Of a DNA stretch of 23,884 nucleotides, positions 8,241 through 16,897 are shown in pieces. Position numbers and translations under genes: made by a program. The stretch lies in IMG/VR virus record IMGVR_UViG_3300006916_000384, positions 1 through 23,884 of that record. One strand, written 5' to 3'. The notes beneath the pieces were generated by a model. The model worked only from the letters and a program-made list of their open reading frames with translations, had not been told where the DNA came from and ran no database searches. This DNA comes from a virus. Every line of letters starts with the position of its first letter. Within the stretch, counting starts at the first letter, position 1.

Positions 8241-11200
8241 ATGGCCAACGGCTTTGTTGATAAGCTAGATTACGACCTCAATGCGGCCCGCGACGCAGGG
8301 CTTACTGAATCCGATATCGCCCAATATGTATCCTCTAAAAGGGATTACGACTACACCGGTGCCCGAGAGGCTGGTTTAACTGACCTCGACATTATTCAGT
8401 ATAACGTTGCAGATGTTCGTGACATTGGTCCCGGTCGAGCTTTTCTAGAACAAGCGGTAGCCTCTACGGGTGAAGGTGCTTTAGCCATGGCCGGTCTACG
8501 CGCTGGTGCCGGTTTAGGTTCCGCTGCAGGGAGCTTTGCGGGCCCTGTTGGCGGTATTGTAGGCGGCGTTTTAGGCGGTGGTTTGGGCTTAGTTGGCGGC
8601 GCAGTTTTGGGTGAGGCGGGTGAAAGGAAAGCTCGTGAAGCACTTGGGATTGAGGGTCAACTAAGCAGAACAGCGGATATTGGTCGTGTTGCCGGTGAAA
8701 CTTTTGGGTTTGTGATGGGCGGCGCACGGACCGGGGCTCTTGATGGTTTTCTAAAAAAAGCGACGGATAATTCAGTAGGCCGCGCTTTAGGTTTGAATTT
8801 AGGCGAAGTAAAGCCCACTAACTTAGGCTCTGATTTGATGTTTCAGGCCGCCGCTAATGCCTCTAACAAGCTCCGAAAAACCGTTGTAAACGGAGAAGAG
8901 ATATTTGTTCCGGCAGGTCAGGCAAGATTACTTAAAGGTCCCGCGGCAGAAAACTTTTTTGAAAAAACGGGTGGCTTGCTAAAACGTTTAGAAGACAACT
9001 TTACTCGTTTTAGAACAGAGGGGGCCGAAGCTCCCGGCAGACGTGCGTTAGGTCAGGCGTTTACTGCAACTAAAATAGCCGGTGCAGGGGCATTAGCGGA
9101 AGGTTTAGATCCCGGTAATGAGTTTGTTCGCGTACCTTTTGAAATGGCCGCAGGATTTGTGGTTTTTCCTATGGAGGTGGCCCAATACGCCGCTAATACA
9201 GTTAAAAACGTTGGCAGTAATTTAAACGAAAAACAACGGCGCATAATGCGAGATGCCTTGGAGGGCACGTTAGAGTCATTTCCTGAAGATATCCGTCCCG
9301 ACGTAGAGGATGTTGTCACTGCTTTACGCGGAGCAGAACCTGCGGGGGCTACTGCCCTCAAAGAGGCGGGAGAGGACATTACACTTACCGCCGCGCAAAA
9401 GACGGGGATGAAATTTATTCAAGATCTTGAGGACGTTGCCAAGAAGCTTAACCCTCAAATGGCCGCTACCCTTCGTCGTCAAGCCGAACAATCTAACGAA
9501 GCCGTTGCCCGTATGATTCAGTCGATGATTGAAACGGGGGACCCTACTTTACTGTATGAAGCCGCAAACATAGAACGCGCCGCGCTAGATCTTTATTTGG
9601 ATAATCAAGTTAACTTGGCTGTATTGCGAGCTCAAGACGCGGCTGACCGAGTGTTAAGAGTCAACGATGGCGTGGTTAATGAAGACTTAGCCAGTAAAGC
9701 CGGTCAGATGCTTGAAAACGTTGCTCAATCTACCATAAAAAGTGCTAGATCTATGGAGTCTGAGTTATGGAATGCTTTGCCTAAAGATTTGGATGCTAGT
9801 GCAGACAATATAGTTTCTACTTTCTTATCTGAAATAGTGCCTCCGGAGGGCACTCTTGCCAACCTAAGCACAATTGATCCTTTCACTAAAAGTTTCTTGA
9901 AACCTTTGTTGGGGGAACAAGGCACTGATGCTTTGGAGCTACCCGGAAAATTAGACGTAACTCGACAGAACTTTGCGAGTCAGGAATTAGATTTAAGAGA
10001 TGCCCTTTCGGATGCCGATATTTTGGCAACTATGCCCGCTAAAACGACTAATGTTATGTTGCGGGAAAAAGCAAAAGAATCGATAAGACTACGGAACTAT
10101 CCATATTTTGATCAGCCAACTATTTCCGAAGAAATGGACAGGATAAGTAATAGCCAAATTCATTCTGTAGAAGATATTGATTTTGTAGTTAGTGAATTAA
10201 ACGGTAAATTGTTTGAACGCGCAAACATAGAAATGCCCGGCAAAGGTAAATCTAGTAAGAAATTCATATCCAACCTTCTTAGCAATCTGCGGACAATGCC
10301 TGATGACTTAAAACAAGAATTTGTAAATGTAGATATTAATGAAATCGTAAATAAATATAAGACAGGTAACTTGGGTGGCACTCGTTTAGATAAACCTATA
10401 TATAATGATCAATCAAATTTGTTTGGAAAAAAAATTCCCAGTGGCAAAAATCGTCTGAAAGAGGAAGGAATTTCACTTCTTTTTGAGAACTACCAAGATA
10501 CTTTTAAAAAGTTACAGCGTTATGTAAGTCGTAGCTTAGATTTCGCGTCGATGGAACAGGAAGCGTTACGTGCCGTGGAAAATTTGTCGGAAGAAGTACC
10601 TACCGTAAAACTAGGGGAACTTCTAACTTTCCGAAAACAAATGCTTGCAAAGGGTAGAGAGGCCCGTGCGAATAATCAGTCTATATCGGGCTTTTACTCT
10701 ACTTTGGCAGATGCCGCGCTTAATGATATGAACATAGGTCGTTATGCGGATCTGAGTCAGTTGAAAGGCCAAGAATTACAAAACGCTATCGATTTAAAAT
10801 CAGCTTTTCAGTTTTCTAGAAGTTTGAATGATAAGCTTACTAGAGCTTTTACCGGTGATTTATTAGCCACGGATCGCACTGGCCGCTCTCGAGTGATGCC
10901 AGAGCTCGCGGTAGAAAAAATGATCAGTGGCAGTGCGTTAGCCAGCTTCAACCGGTACAAACAATTGGACGAAGCTCTCGACTTCATACAACGTGAAGTA
11001 GGCGGTGGTGATCCAAGCGCACCGATTATACGTGGTGAGGGAGAACTTGCCGATGTCACCTTCCAAGACCTACGCAATCAAGTAAACGGCAGTGTAGATG
11101 CTTTTATGCGCTATAAACTGGGCGAAGTTTTTAATAAGCCAAACGTATCTCCCAACCAGTTAGCGAATGATCTGGATAGGTTTAAGGCTAAATATGCGTC

Positions 11201-12335
11201 GATTATCGACAATGTCCCGGACCTAAAGAAAGATCTAGACAATGTAGCTTCTGCACAAAGAACCTATGCCCTTTCTTTGGAGCAACAAGCCTCCGAACAA
11301 AAGCCTAACTTTATAAAAAACCAGACAGCTTTCGGGAAATTTCTCAATTCGCCAGACAACCCCGGGGCAACTTTGTCTGCAATTATTGGAACGCCAAGTA
11401 AAAAGGGGCTTAACAAACCAGAGTCATATACTCAGTTTAGTAATTTAGCAAATGAAGTTAAGAAAGCCTCAAGGGATAACCCCGGTTTACCTGATGGCTT
11501 CAAGAGCACCGTATATGAAGTTGCCTTTCAGTCGTCTACTAGTGATTCCGGCAAGATAAACTATGATGGTTTAGAAGAATATTTATTTACCCCCTTATCT
11601 CGAAATAAAGAGTCCGTAATGGATGTCTTGAAAAGAAAGGGATTTGTAGAAGAATCCGAAATAAAAACTTGGAAAGATTTACTGGAAGTAGGTCGAGCAT
11701 TTGACAGGACCATATCTTCAGGAAATTTGTCAGAAGCGGATGCGCAACTTCTACAAACGGCATCTTGGGTACGTGACATGATTTCAGCTTGGATTGGTGT
11801 TGCAGGTTTAAAACAAATAGTTAACAGAGTGCCCGGTTTAAAAAATATTATGGGGGACATAACTATTCAAGAAGCCTCTTTTGCGGCAAATTATGCGCGG
11901 CGCGTGTTATCTAAGCTACCGCAACAAGAAAGCAGACAGTTGTTTTACGAAAGCATTAGCAATCCAGAGCTTTTAGCGGACATACTGGAGGGCACCGGAT
12001 ATAAACAAACATCTGCCTCTGAAAATATCCTTAAACGTCGGTGGGAAAGAGCACTCAATTCCCTGTTCGGTGTTGGGGCGGGTAGGTTAATAATCTCATC
12101 GGTGGATGAGTCAATGCCAGAAGAGAGCGAGTCGTTACCCGCACCTGCTCCTACGCAAGCACCGGCACCCGCTCCAGTTGCGGCTAGACCTCGGCCCGCG
12201 GCACCTGCTCCACAGCCTACTCCCGCTCCCGCCCCTGCAGGAAACTTGCAGGAAAGCAGACAACGGTTTGCACAGCTTTATCCTTTTGATGTGACAAGCG
12301 ACGTTATTAGATCAAGAGGGACTGAAGGGGTTTGA
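8241..12335 (+). CDS. Giant internal virion (ejection) protein
   Basis: This 1364-aa protein starts at ATG 8241 behind AGAGGT. The N-terminus has two tandem copies of a DYD-x4-AR-x-AGLT-x2-DI-x-QY module, in residues about 10-55. Next comes a glycine zipper (about 85-125, with GGIVGGVLGGGLGLVGGAVLG) suited to membrane insertion. A very long helical region with no catalytic motif that I recognise follows. Near residues 1290-1330 is a Pro/Ala linker of repeated APAP, and the protein ends with SRQRFAQLYPFDVTSDVIRS, a tail signature shared by marine podovirus virion proteins. Size, zipper and position as last gene of the virion block fit an ejected inner-core protein comparable in size to T7 gp16, but no transglycosylase motif was seen. 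Its 3' end overlaps the opposite-strand helicase by 24 nt. Confidence 0.75.
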   Translation: MANGFVDKLDYDLNAARDAGLTESDIAQYVSSKRDYDYTGAREAGLTDLDIIQYNVADVRDIGPGRAFLEQAVASTGEGALAMAGLRAGAGLGSAAGSFAGPVGGIVGGVLGGGLGLVGGAVLGEAGERKAREALGIEGQLSRTADIGRVAGETFGFVMGGARTGALDGFLKKATDNSVGRALGLNLGEVKPTNLGSDLMFQAAANASNKLRKTVVNGEEIFVPAGQARLLKGPAAENFFEKTGGLLKRLEDNFTRFRTEGAEAPGRRALGQAFTATKIAGAGALAEGLDPGNEFVRVPFEMAAGFVVFPMEVAQYAANTVKNVGSNLNEKQRRIMRDALEGTLESFPEDIRPDVEDVVTALRGAEPAGATALKEAGEDITLTAAQKTGMKFIQDLEDVAKKLNPQMAATLRRQAEQSNEAVARMIQSMIETGDPTLLYEAANIERAALDLYLDNQVNLAVLRAQDAADRVLRVNDGVVNEDLASKAGQMLENVAQSTIKSARSMESELWNALPKDLDASADNIVSTFLSEIVPPEGTLANLSTIDPFTKSFLKPLLGEQGTDALELPGKLDVTRQNFASQELDLRDALSDADILATMPAKTTNVMLREKAKESIRLRNYPYFDQPTISEEMDRISNSQIHSVEDIDFVVSELNGKLFERANIEMPGKGKSSKKFISNLLSNLRTMPDDLKQEFVNVDINEIVNKYKTGNLGGTRLDKPIYNDQSNLFGKKIPSGKNRLKEEGISLLFENYQDTFKKLQRYVSRSLDFASMEQEALRAVENLSEEVPTVKLGELLTFRKQMLAKGREARANNQSISGFYSTLADAALNDMNIGRYADLSQLKGQELQNAIDLKSAFQFSRSLNDKLTRAFTGDLLATDRTGRSRVMPELAVEKMISGSALASFNRYKQLDEALDFIQREVGGGDPSAPIIRGEGELADVTFQDLRNQVNGSVDAFMRYKLGEVFNKPNVSPNQLANDLDRFKAKYASIIDNVPDLKKDLDNVASAQRTYALSLEQQASEQKPNFIKNQTAFGKFLNSPDNPGATLSAIIGTPSKKGLNKPESYTQFSNLANEVKKASRDNPGLPDGFKSTVYEVAFQSSTSDSGKINYDGLEEYLFTPLSRNKESVMDVLKRKGFVEESEIKTWKDLLEVGRAFDRTISSGNLSEADAQLLQTASWVRDMISAWIGVAGLKQIVNRVPGLKNIMGDITIQEASFAANYARRVLSKLPQQESRQLFYESISNPELLADILEGTGYKQTSASENILKRRWERALNSLFGVGAGRLIISSVDESMPEESESLPAPAPTQAPAPAPVAARPRPAAPAPQPTPAPAPAGNLQESRQRFAQLYPFDVTSDVIRSRGTEGV

Positions 12336-13784
12336 CAAGAAGTCAGAAGCGTCCTCCCTAAGGACGCTACTGGCAAGATTAATTTTGTTGCGTAACGCAG
12401 TTATAATTTTTTCATCGACGGTATTTGGGGAAATTAAGTCGATATACGTAACAGATTTAGTTTGACCTATTCTGTGCGCACGGTCCTCTGATTGGAGCCT
12501 TATTTCCAAGTCATAGCTATTACTGTAATAGATAACCGTGTCTGCGGCGGTTAAAGTAATTCCGTATCCCCCGGTACGAGGTTGCCCCACAAAGAAGCGC
12601 AAGGGTGACGTTTCATCCTGAAAAGCATCAACTATTTCTTGACGTTCTTCTTGTGGGGTTCCCCCGTGATATGTTGCGACCGAGTCCATCCCGAAACGGT
12701 CACGCAGGGCTTCAGCAATTTTTTGGATATCATACGTCCATGTACCCCAAATTATTGCTTTACCCTGTACCTCCTCCACAATCTCTAGCAATCCCGCTAA
12801 ACGATTGTTTACGATAGGTTCGATATCGCCATCATCTGGGCGTAAAAACCCGCACGTTATTTGATGAAGACGCATAATTTGTGTCAAAACGGACTGAGTT
12901 GTGGCTAACTCTCCGTTTTCTAGTCGTGCCAAAGCCAGTTGATTCATCTGGTTGTACAACTTAGCTTGCTCGTTAGTGAGCGGTATATTCCTTGTTGTGT
13001 AGACTTTTGGCGGCAGGTCCAAACAATCTTTTTTTAGCACCCTGCAACTGAATTTATCTAATTTCTCAGACAACTCATCTAGCTTTCTGTAGCCAACGAT
13101 CTTGTTAAACGGCCTACCTTGTCCGCTTTGCCTCTTAACGAGCACAGCATAACGGGCCTGAAAAGCGTAGTAGCTACGGAAATTGAGGGCATCCGGGGAC
13201 AGAAAATCGCATTGACTGAAAAGATCCATCGGGCTTTGTGTAATAGGGCTACCTGTCAGAATACGGCGGTACTTGGCCCTACGGCCCAGATTAATTACAG
13301 TCTTGGTACGCATAGCGTTACGGTTTTTTATGGTGGTGCTTTCGTCAACAATCACCATGTTGTCCGGATTGAGCTCAAGGTATTTTGCGGCAGAAGCCGC
13401 CCCTTTTTTCGTGGACAAGGCTTCTATGTTCATAACCAGAATGTTTAGCGTGTTAGGTTCTTTCTGTTGAGGGACCGCTATCTTTGCGATGTCCTCTGAA
13501 AACTTTTTAGTGAAGTTTGACTGCCAACGGACAGCCCTGCAGTCGATCCTATCCGGCATATGTATAGGTATTTCTTTCTTATACCAGTTATCGAAGACAC
13601 CCTTGGGGGCCAGTATTAATGCGGTATCCACTTCTTTTTGTTCAAACAGCGCGGCCAACGTATCTATCGCAACCTTAGATTTACCGGTGCCCATTTCCAT
13701 CAACAACGCATAAAATTTCTCGCGCCACGAATCTTCCCATATTTCTTTTTGGTGGGCATATGGCTTTGTTTTGAACTCGTACAT
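12312..13784 (-). CDS. SNF2-family (superfamily 2) DNA helicase/translocase
   Basis: This 490-aa protein starts at the ATG complementary to 13782-13784, with AGGAA about 9 nt upstream. The N-terminal Q-like segment (YAHQKEIW) precedes Walker A MGTGKS at residues 31-36. Motif II is VDES (146-149) and motif III is LTGSPI (176-181). The second RecA-like lobe ends with QSEDRAHRIGQ (431-441), the diagnostic SNF2 motif VI. Such proteins are ATP-driven double-strand DNA translocases; phage copies usually accompany replication or recombination genes. This one is alone on the minus strand, opposite the replication block, with its own TATAAT promoter. Both ATPase lobes are present and no nuclease or other extra domain is visible. 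It may act in fork restart, branch migration or transcription remodelling. The ATPase assignment is firm and the biological role is inference. Confidence 0.92.
   Translation of the reverse strand: MYEFKTKPYAHQKEIWEDSWREKFYALLMEMGTGKSKVAIDTLAALFEQKEVDTALILAPKGVFDNWYKKEIPIHMPDRIDCRAVRWQSNFTKKFSEDIAKIAVPQQKEPNTLNILVMNIEALSTKKGAASAAKYLELNPDNMVIVDESTTIKNRNAMRTKTVINLGRRAKYRRILTGSPITQSPMDLFSQCDFLSPDALNFRSYYAFQARYAVLVKRQSGQGRPFNKIVGYRKLDELSEKLDKFSCRVLKKDCLDLPPKVYTTRNIPLTNEQAKLYNQMNQLALARLENGELATTQSVLTQIMRLHQITCGFLRPDDGDIEPIVNNRLAGLLEIVEEVQGKAIIWGTWTYDIQKIAEALRDRFGMDSVATYHGGTPQEERQEIVDAFQDETSPLRFFVGQPRTGGYGITLTAADTVIYYSNSYDLEIRLQSEDRAHRIGQTKSVTYIDLISPNTVDEKIITALRNKINLASSVLREDASDFLSNPFSPS
12348..12368. 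other. Perfect hairpin at the convergent gene junction
   Basis: AGCGTCC (12348-12354) and GGACGCT (12362-12368) form a perfect 7-bp stem with a 7-nt loop. It lies 13 nt past the stop of the giant virion gene and inside the last codons of the minus-strand helicase. There is no T-run on either side. It could slow or process transcripts at the collision point of the two operons, but it is not a standard intrinsic terminator. Confidence 0.4.
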
Positions 13785-13800
13785 TTATTTTTTCCTGTGC

Positions 13801-13829
13801 TTGACATAAGAGATTATATGCGACATTAT
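13801..13829 (+). promoter_or_regulatory. Sigma70-like promoter for the replication block
   Basis: TTGACA at 13801-13806, a 17-bp spacer and CATTAT at 13824-13829 form a perfect -35 with a 4/6 -10. The predicted start near 13836 gives a leader of about 45 nt to the ATG at 13881. The site physically interleaves with an opposing promoter for the helicase. Confidence 0.75.
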
Positions 13830-13841
13830 GCGCCTTCGCAA
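13813..13841 (-). promoter_or_regulatory. Divergent sigma70-like promoter for the SNF2 helicase
   Basis: On the minus strand, TTGCGA (complement of 13836-13841), 17 bp, then a perfect TATAAT (complement of 13813-13818). The predicted start near 13806 gives a leader of about 22 nt to the helicase ATG at 13784. The -10 lies inside the spacer of the forward promoter and the -35 lies just past the forward -10, so both promoters cannot be occupied at once. Confidence 0.65.
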
Positions 13842-13858
13842 GAGCCAACAAAGCTCTT
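13840..13858 (+). other. 5'-leader hairpin of the replication-block transcript
   Basis: AAGAGC (13840-13845) and GCTCTT (13853-13858) form a 6-bp stem with loop CAACAAA, a few nt after the predicted transcription start and just upstream of the AAAGGAGA ribosome binding site. No T-run follows. It may stabilise the 5' end. Confidence 0.5.
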
Positions 13859-13880
13859 TAATCACGAAAAGGAGACTCTT

Positions 13881-14453
13881 ATGAGTAATTTGTTCCAAGA
13901 AATGGAAGCCGACCAAGCCAAAGCTTCCGACATTGATAATATCGATGATTCTGGCTTGAAATCTGTGGCAGAGGTTGCCCGGCAAATCACCGAAACCGAA
14001 GCCAAACTAGCACATCACGAACAAGAGCTAAAAGATATTAAAAAGAAGCTCTTGAAACTTACCGACGAAGATCTACCCGCGTTACTACAAGAAATCGGTG
14101 TATCCGAATTTAAGCTAGATGATGGTAGCGAAGTCAAAGTGCGTCCTACTTATGGGGCACACATCAAGGTAGAAAACAAGGAAAAAGCTTTTAACTGGCT
14201 TAGAGAAAACGGCTTTGATGACATCATCAAGAACGTTATTTCTTTCCAGTTTGGCCGTGGTGACGATAATGACGCAAGCCGTTTAATGGAAATGGCTAGT
14301 GAGCAAGGTTACGACCCACTGCAGAAGCAAGACGTGCATTCACAAACACTGAAAGCCTTTGTAAAAGAACGCATCGAAAAGGGTGAGGAATTACCCATGG
14401 ATCTATTTGGAGCGTTTGTTGGACAGAGAGCAACTGTAAGGAGAGTCAAATAA
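13881..14453 (+). CDS. Conserved phage protein of the replication block, coiled-coil
   Basis: This 190-aa protein starts at ATG 13881, about 7 nt after a strong AAAGGAG. Longer in-frame starts upstream are rejected because they would run through the promoter and into the helicase gene. Residues about 25-65 form a predicted coiled coil (ARQITETEAKLAHHEQELKD, then a Lys-rich stretch). A compact domain follows with FKLDDGSEVKVRPTYGAHI and NWLRENGFDDIIKNVISFQF. A similar architecture occurs in marine phage proteins next to SSB-like genes, but I know of no assigned activity. As the first gene after the strong promoter and coupled by TAATG to the SSB-like gene, it is probably an abundant early protein. 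A role in replication or in modulating host functions is inference. Confidence 0.75.
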   Translation: MSNLFQEMEADQAKASDIDNIDDSGLKSVAEVARQITETEAKLAHHEQELKDIKKKLLKLTDEDLPALLQEIGVSEFKLDDGSEVKVRPTYGAHIKVENKEKAFNWLRENGFDDIIKNVISFQFGRGDDNDASRLMEMASEQGYDPLQKQDVHSQTLKAFVKERIEKGEELPMDLFGAFVGQRATVRRVK

Positions 14454-15313
14454 TGGCTAACGCTAAACCTAAAGAAGTAGTAAAGAAAGAAGAAGGCGCA
14501 TTGGCGGTCATGAATATGTTCGAGGCCGATGCTAACCATATGAAGGAAAATCTGGATCAAGACGATCTGGCGTTACCCTTCTTAAAAATCATAGCCGGTA
14601 ACAGCGAGTTTCTGAACGACCATGAAACGGCTCGTGGCGGGGATATTTTAAACTCCATCACCATGGAAGTTTACAAAGGCAAGGAAGGCATTCGCGTTAT
14701 CCCTTGTGCATATCAGCGTAGGTTTTTAGAATGGAGCCAACGTGGTAGTGACGGACAGGATAAGAAGCCGCCAAAGGCTATTTATACCCCGTCACAGGCC
14801 CGCCCTAAAACAGAGCGGTGTAAAGAAGATAACATCGACTACGTTTTAGATGCGGATGGAATATATGTACCCGGTCAGTCTGACTACATTCAGGAAGTAG
14901 CACAGCATTTTGTGCTGCTCCTGAACGAAGACGGTACATATCAACCTGCTCTGATATCACTAAAATCAACTGGATTGAAGATCAGTAGGAAATGGAATTC
15001 GATGGTACAGACCAGATCTATGGTTAACAGCAACGGGGTGCCTTTCAATCCCCCACGCTTCAGCCATATCTATCACCTCAAGACTGTTGCAGACAGCAAT
15101 GCAAAGGGTTCTTGGCACCAGTGGGAAATCTCACTAGAAGGTGTCGTAGAGGACGCAAGCTTGTATGGTGCGGCACGGTCCTTTGCAGAGGGCATCAACA
15201 AGGGCGAAGTAGAAGTACGTCACACTGATGACAGCGAACCGTCCGCGGCCCCGGCTCCTAAACCGGCAGAAGTTGTGACTGAGGAGGGGAATACCGACGA
15301 TATTCCGTGGTAG
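14453..15313 (+). CDS. Putative single-stranded DNA-binding protein (SSB-like, acidic C-tail)
   Basis: This 286-aa protein overlaps the previous stop (TAATG). AAGGAGAG lies just before it. Residues about 40-100 (LPFLKIIAGNSEFL, GGDILNSITMEVYKGKEGIR, VIPCAYQRRFLEW) match a widespread phage family often considered ssDNA-binding. The last 25 residues are Pro/Ala/Glu-rich and end in TDDIPW, closely resembling the DDIPF tip of bacterial SSB and analogous to the acidic tail of T7 gp2.5. In those proteins the tail recruits replication partners. An OB fold cannot be shown by eye, so SSB function rests on the tail, the location in the replication block and family resemblance. A terminator directly downstream suggests it is expressed at a higher level than the primase and polymerase. 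Confidence 0.7.
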   Translation: MANAKPKEVVKKEEGALAVMNMFEADANHMKENLDQDDLALPFLKIIAGNSEFLNDHETARGGDILNSITMEVYKGKEGIRVIPCAYQRRFLEWSQRGSDGQDKKPPKAIYTPSQARPKTERCKEDNIDYVLDADGIYVPGQSDYIQEVAQHFVLLLNEDGTYQPALISLKSTGLKISRKWNSMVQTRSMVNSNGVPFNPPRFSHIYHLKTVADSNAKGSWHQWEISLEGVVEDASLYGAARSFAEGINKGEVEVRHTDDSEPSAAPAPKPAEVVTEEGNTDDIPW

Positions 15314-15320
15314 TAAATGG

Positions 15321-15345
15321 GGGGGCCTTCGTGGCCCCCTTCTTT
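15321..15345 (+). terminator. Rho-independent terminator after the SSB-like gene
   Basis: GGGGGCC (15321-15327) and GGCCCCC (15333-15339) form a 7-bp GC stem with loop TTCGT, followed by TTCTTT. It lies 7 nt after the SSB-like stop. No promoter was seen in the short gap to the primase, so downstream genes probably depend on partial read-through. Confidence 0.75.
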
Positions 15346-15358
15346 CGGGTGAAAAATA

Positions 15359-16897
15359 ATGACAGAAGCACAGAAATTTGCGCGTATATTTGCCGGGTTA
15401 AAACTAGCCTACGGCACTTATGCTATAAAAGGAAAAAATGCCAAAGGCAAGGCCCAAGGCCAAGCTCTAATACATAAAAATCCCCGGACCAAAGAACATT
15501 GGGAAGGGCACCTGTCTGGAAAAGGCCAGAGCATCGGTATTATACCGATCAACGAAGAAAACAATTGCGTCTGGGGATGCATTGATGTCGATCAATATCC
15601 ACTGGACCACAAAGAATTAGTACAAAAAATACAGAGAATGAAGCTTCCGTTGGTGGTTTGCCGTAGCAAATCAGGGGGAGCACACTGTTTTCTTTTTACC
15701 AAAGATTGGATTCCTGCCAAACAAATGCAGGAGGTTCTCCAACATATAGCCGCGGCCCTCGGATATGGCGGTTGTGAAATTTTCCCAAAACAAATCCGGT
15801 TACAGCTAGATCGCGGAGACGTGGGTAACTTCCTGAATCTGCCGTATTACGATGCGGAAGAAGGATTACGCTACTCCATCAAGCCAGACGGTTCCAGTGC
15901 CACTCTTGAAGAATTCTTTAAGATGCACGAGCAGAACGCTCAGACCCCAGAGCAGGTATCGGCCCTGACCATCGAAGATGATGGGGACAACATAATCGTG
16001 AAGGATGGTCCTCCCTGCTTGCAGATCCTTTGCGCTCAAAAAATATCCGAAGGCGGACGGAATAATGGCCTGTTTAACGTGGGTGTGTATTTACGTAAAG
16101 CTTATCCTGATTCGTGGGAAGGCGAGATCTTGGACTACAACGCCAAATATTTTGATCCTCCCCTGCCTCTAAGTGAAGTCAACGTTGTGGCCAAGCAGTT
16201 GCAACGGAAAGACTACGCCTACAAGTGTAAGGATGCCCCTATAAACGATTACTGTAATGCAGAGCTTTGTAAAACACGCAAATTTGGAATCGAAGCGGCA
16301 ATCACGGGAGCGACTATCGCCAATCTGCGTAAATATAACTCCACTCCGCCTATCTGGTTCATGGACGTTAACGGACAACCGTTAGAGCTAGATACCGATG
16401 GCCTGATGCAACAATCTTATTTTCAGCGATGTTGTGTAGAACAGCTTAATTTTATGCCTCGAACAATGAGTAGGCAGGTCTGGGAAGGCCGTATAAATCA
16501 ACTGCTGACAGAGATGTCTGAGACGGATGGCAACATCATTGAAGTCTCTGCAGACGCTAGTATCCCGGGTCAGTTCTACGATTTCTTAGAAGAGTTCTGT
16601 ACCACTATGCAACGAGCGGAACAGAGGGAAGAAATACTATTGCGCCGCCCTTACACGGACGAAGAGCGAAACAGGACTTTTTTCCGCCTGAAAGACTTTG
16701 AAGCGTTTCTCAAGAAGAATAAGTTCTTTGAGTACAAATCTGCCAAAGTTGCACAACGATTAAGAGACATTAACGGTGAAGCTGTATCTCTCAAGATAAA
16801 CGGTAAAGCTGTTCGAGTATGGTCTATACCTAGCTACGATAATACCGAGTTGACCGTTCCTACCCCAAACATGGGTACGGGCGAGTCACCGTTCTAA
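15359..16897 (+). CDS. AEP-type DNA primase (TOTE-like archaeo-eukaryotic primase domain)
   Basis: This 512-aa protein has the archaeo-eukaryotic primase catalytic pattern. It includes metal-binding CIDVDQY (Asp76 and Asp78), the SGGAHCFLF motif with His109, then EIFPKQ and GNFLNLPYY (156-164). This resembles the AEP domain named after TOTE conflict systems, also found in phage primases. Residues 220-286 look like a helical primase C-terminal domain. Cys290, Cys299 and Cys304 (YKCKDAPINDYCNAELCKTR) form a zinc-finger-like cluster. The end (about 405-495, with DFEAFLKKNKFFEYKSAKV and AVRVWSIP) looks like a winged helix. No helicase or nuclease domain is fused, unlike full TOTE systems, so replication priming is the likely job. 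The start has a weak GGGTGA site. It is coupled to the next gene by TAATG. Confidence 0.82.
   Translation: MTEAQKFARIFAGLKLAYGTYAIKGKNAKGKAQGQALIHKNPRTKEHWEGHLSGKGQSIGIIPINEENNCVWGCIDVDQYPLDHKELVQKIQRMKLPLVVCRSKSGGAHCFLFTKDWIPAKQMQEVLQHIAAALGYGGCEIFPKQIRLQLDRGDVGNFLNLPYYDAEEGLRYSIKPDGSSATLEEFFKMHEQNAQTPEQVSALTIEDDGDNIIVKDGPPCLQILCAQKISEGGRNNGLFNVGVYLRKAYPDSWEGEILDYNAKYFDPPLPLSEVNVVAKQLQRKDYAYKCKDAPINDYCNAELCKTRKFGIEAAITGATIANLRKYNSTPPIWFMDVNGQPLELDTDGLMQQSYFQRCCVEQLNFMPRTMSRQVWEGRINQLLTEMSETDGNIIEVSADASIPGQFYDFLEEFCTTMQRAEQREEILLRRPYTDEERNRTFFRLKDFEAFLKKNKFFEYKSAKVAQRLRDINGEAVSLKINGKAVRVWSIPSYDNTELTVPTPNMGTGESPF

Noticed and set aside
12332-12337. TTGACA at the end of the giant virion gene as a promoter
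   Set aside because: No -10-like hexamer at 15-19 bp spacing, and no plus-strand gene follows before 13881.
13638-13880. Longer N-terminal extension of the gene starting at 13881
   Set aside because: The frame is open upstream, but it would run antisense through the helicase start and both promoters. The strong ribosome binding site is at ATG 13881.
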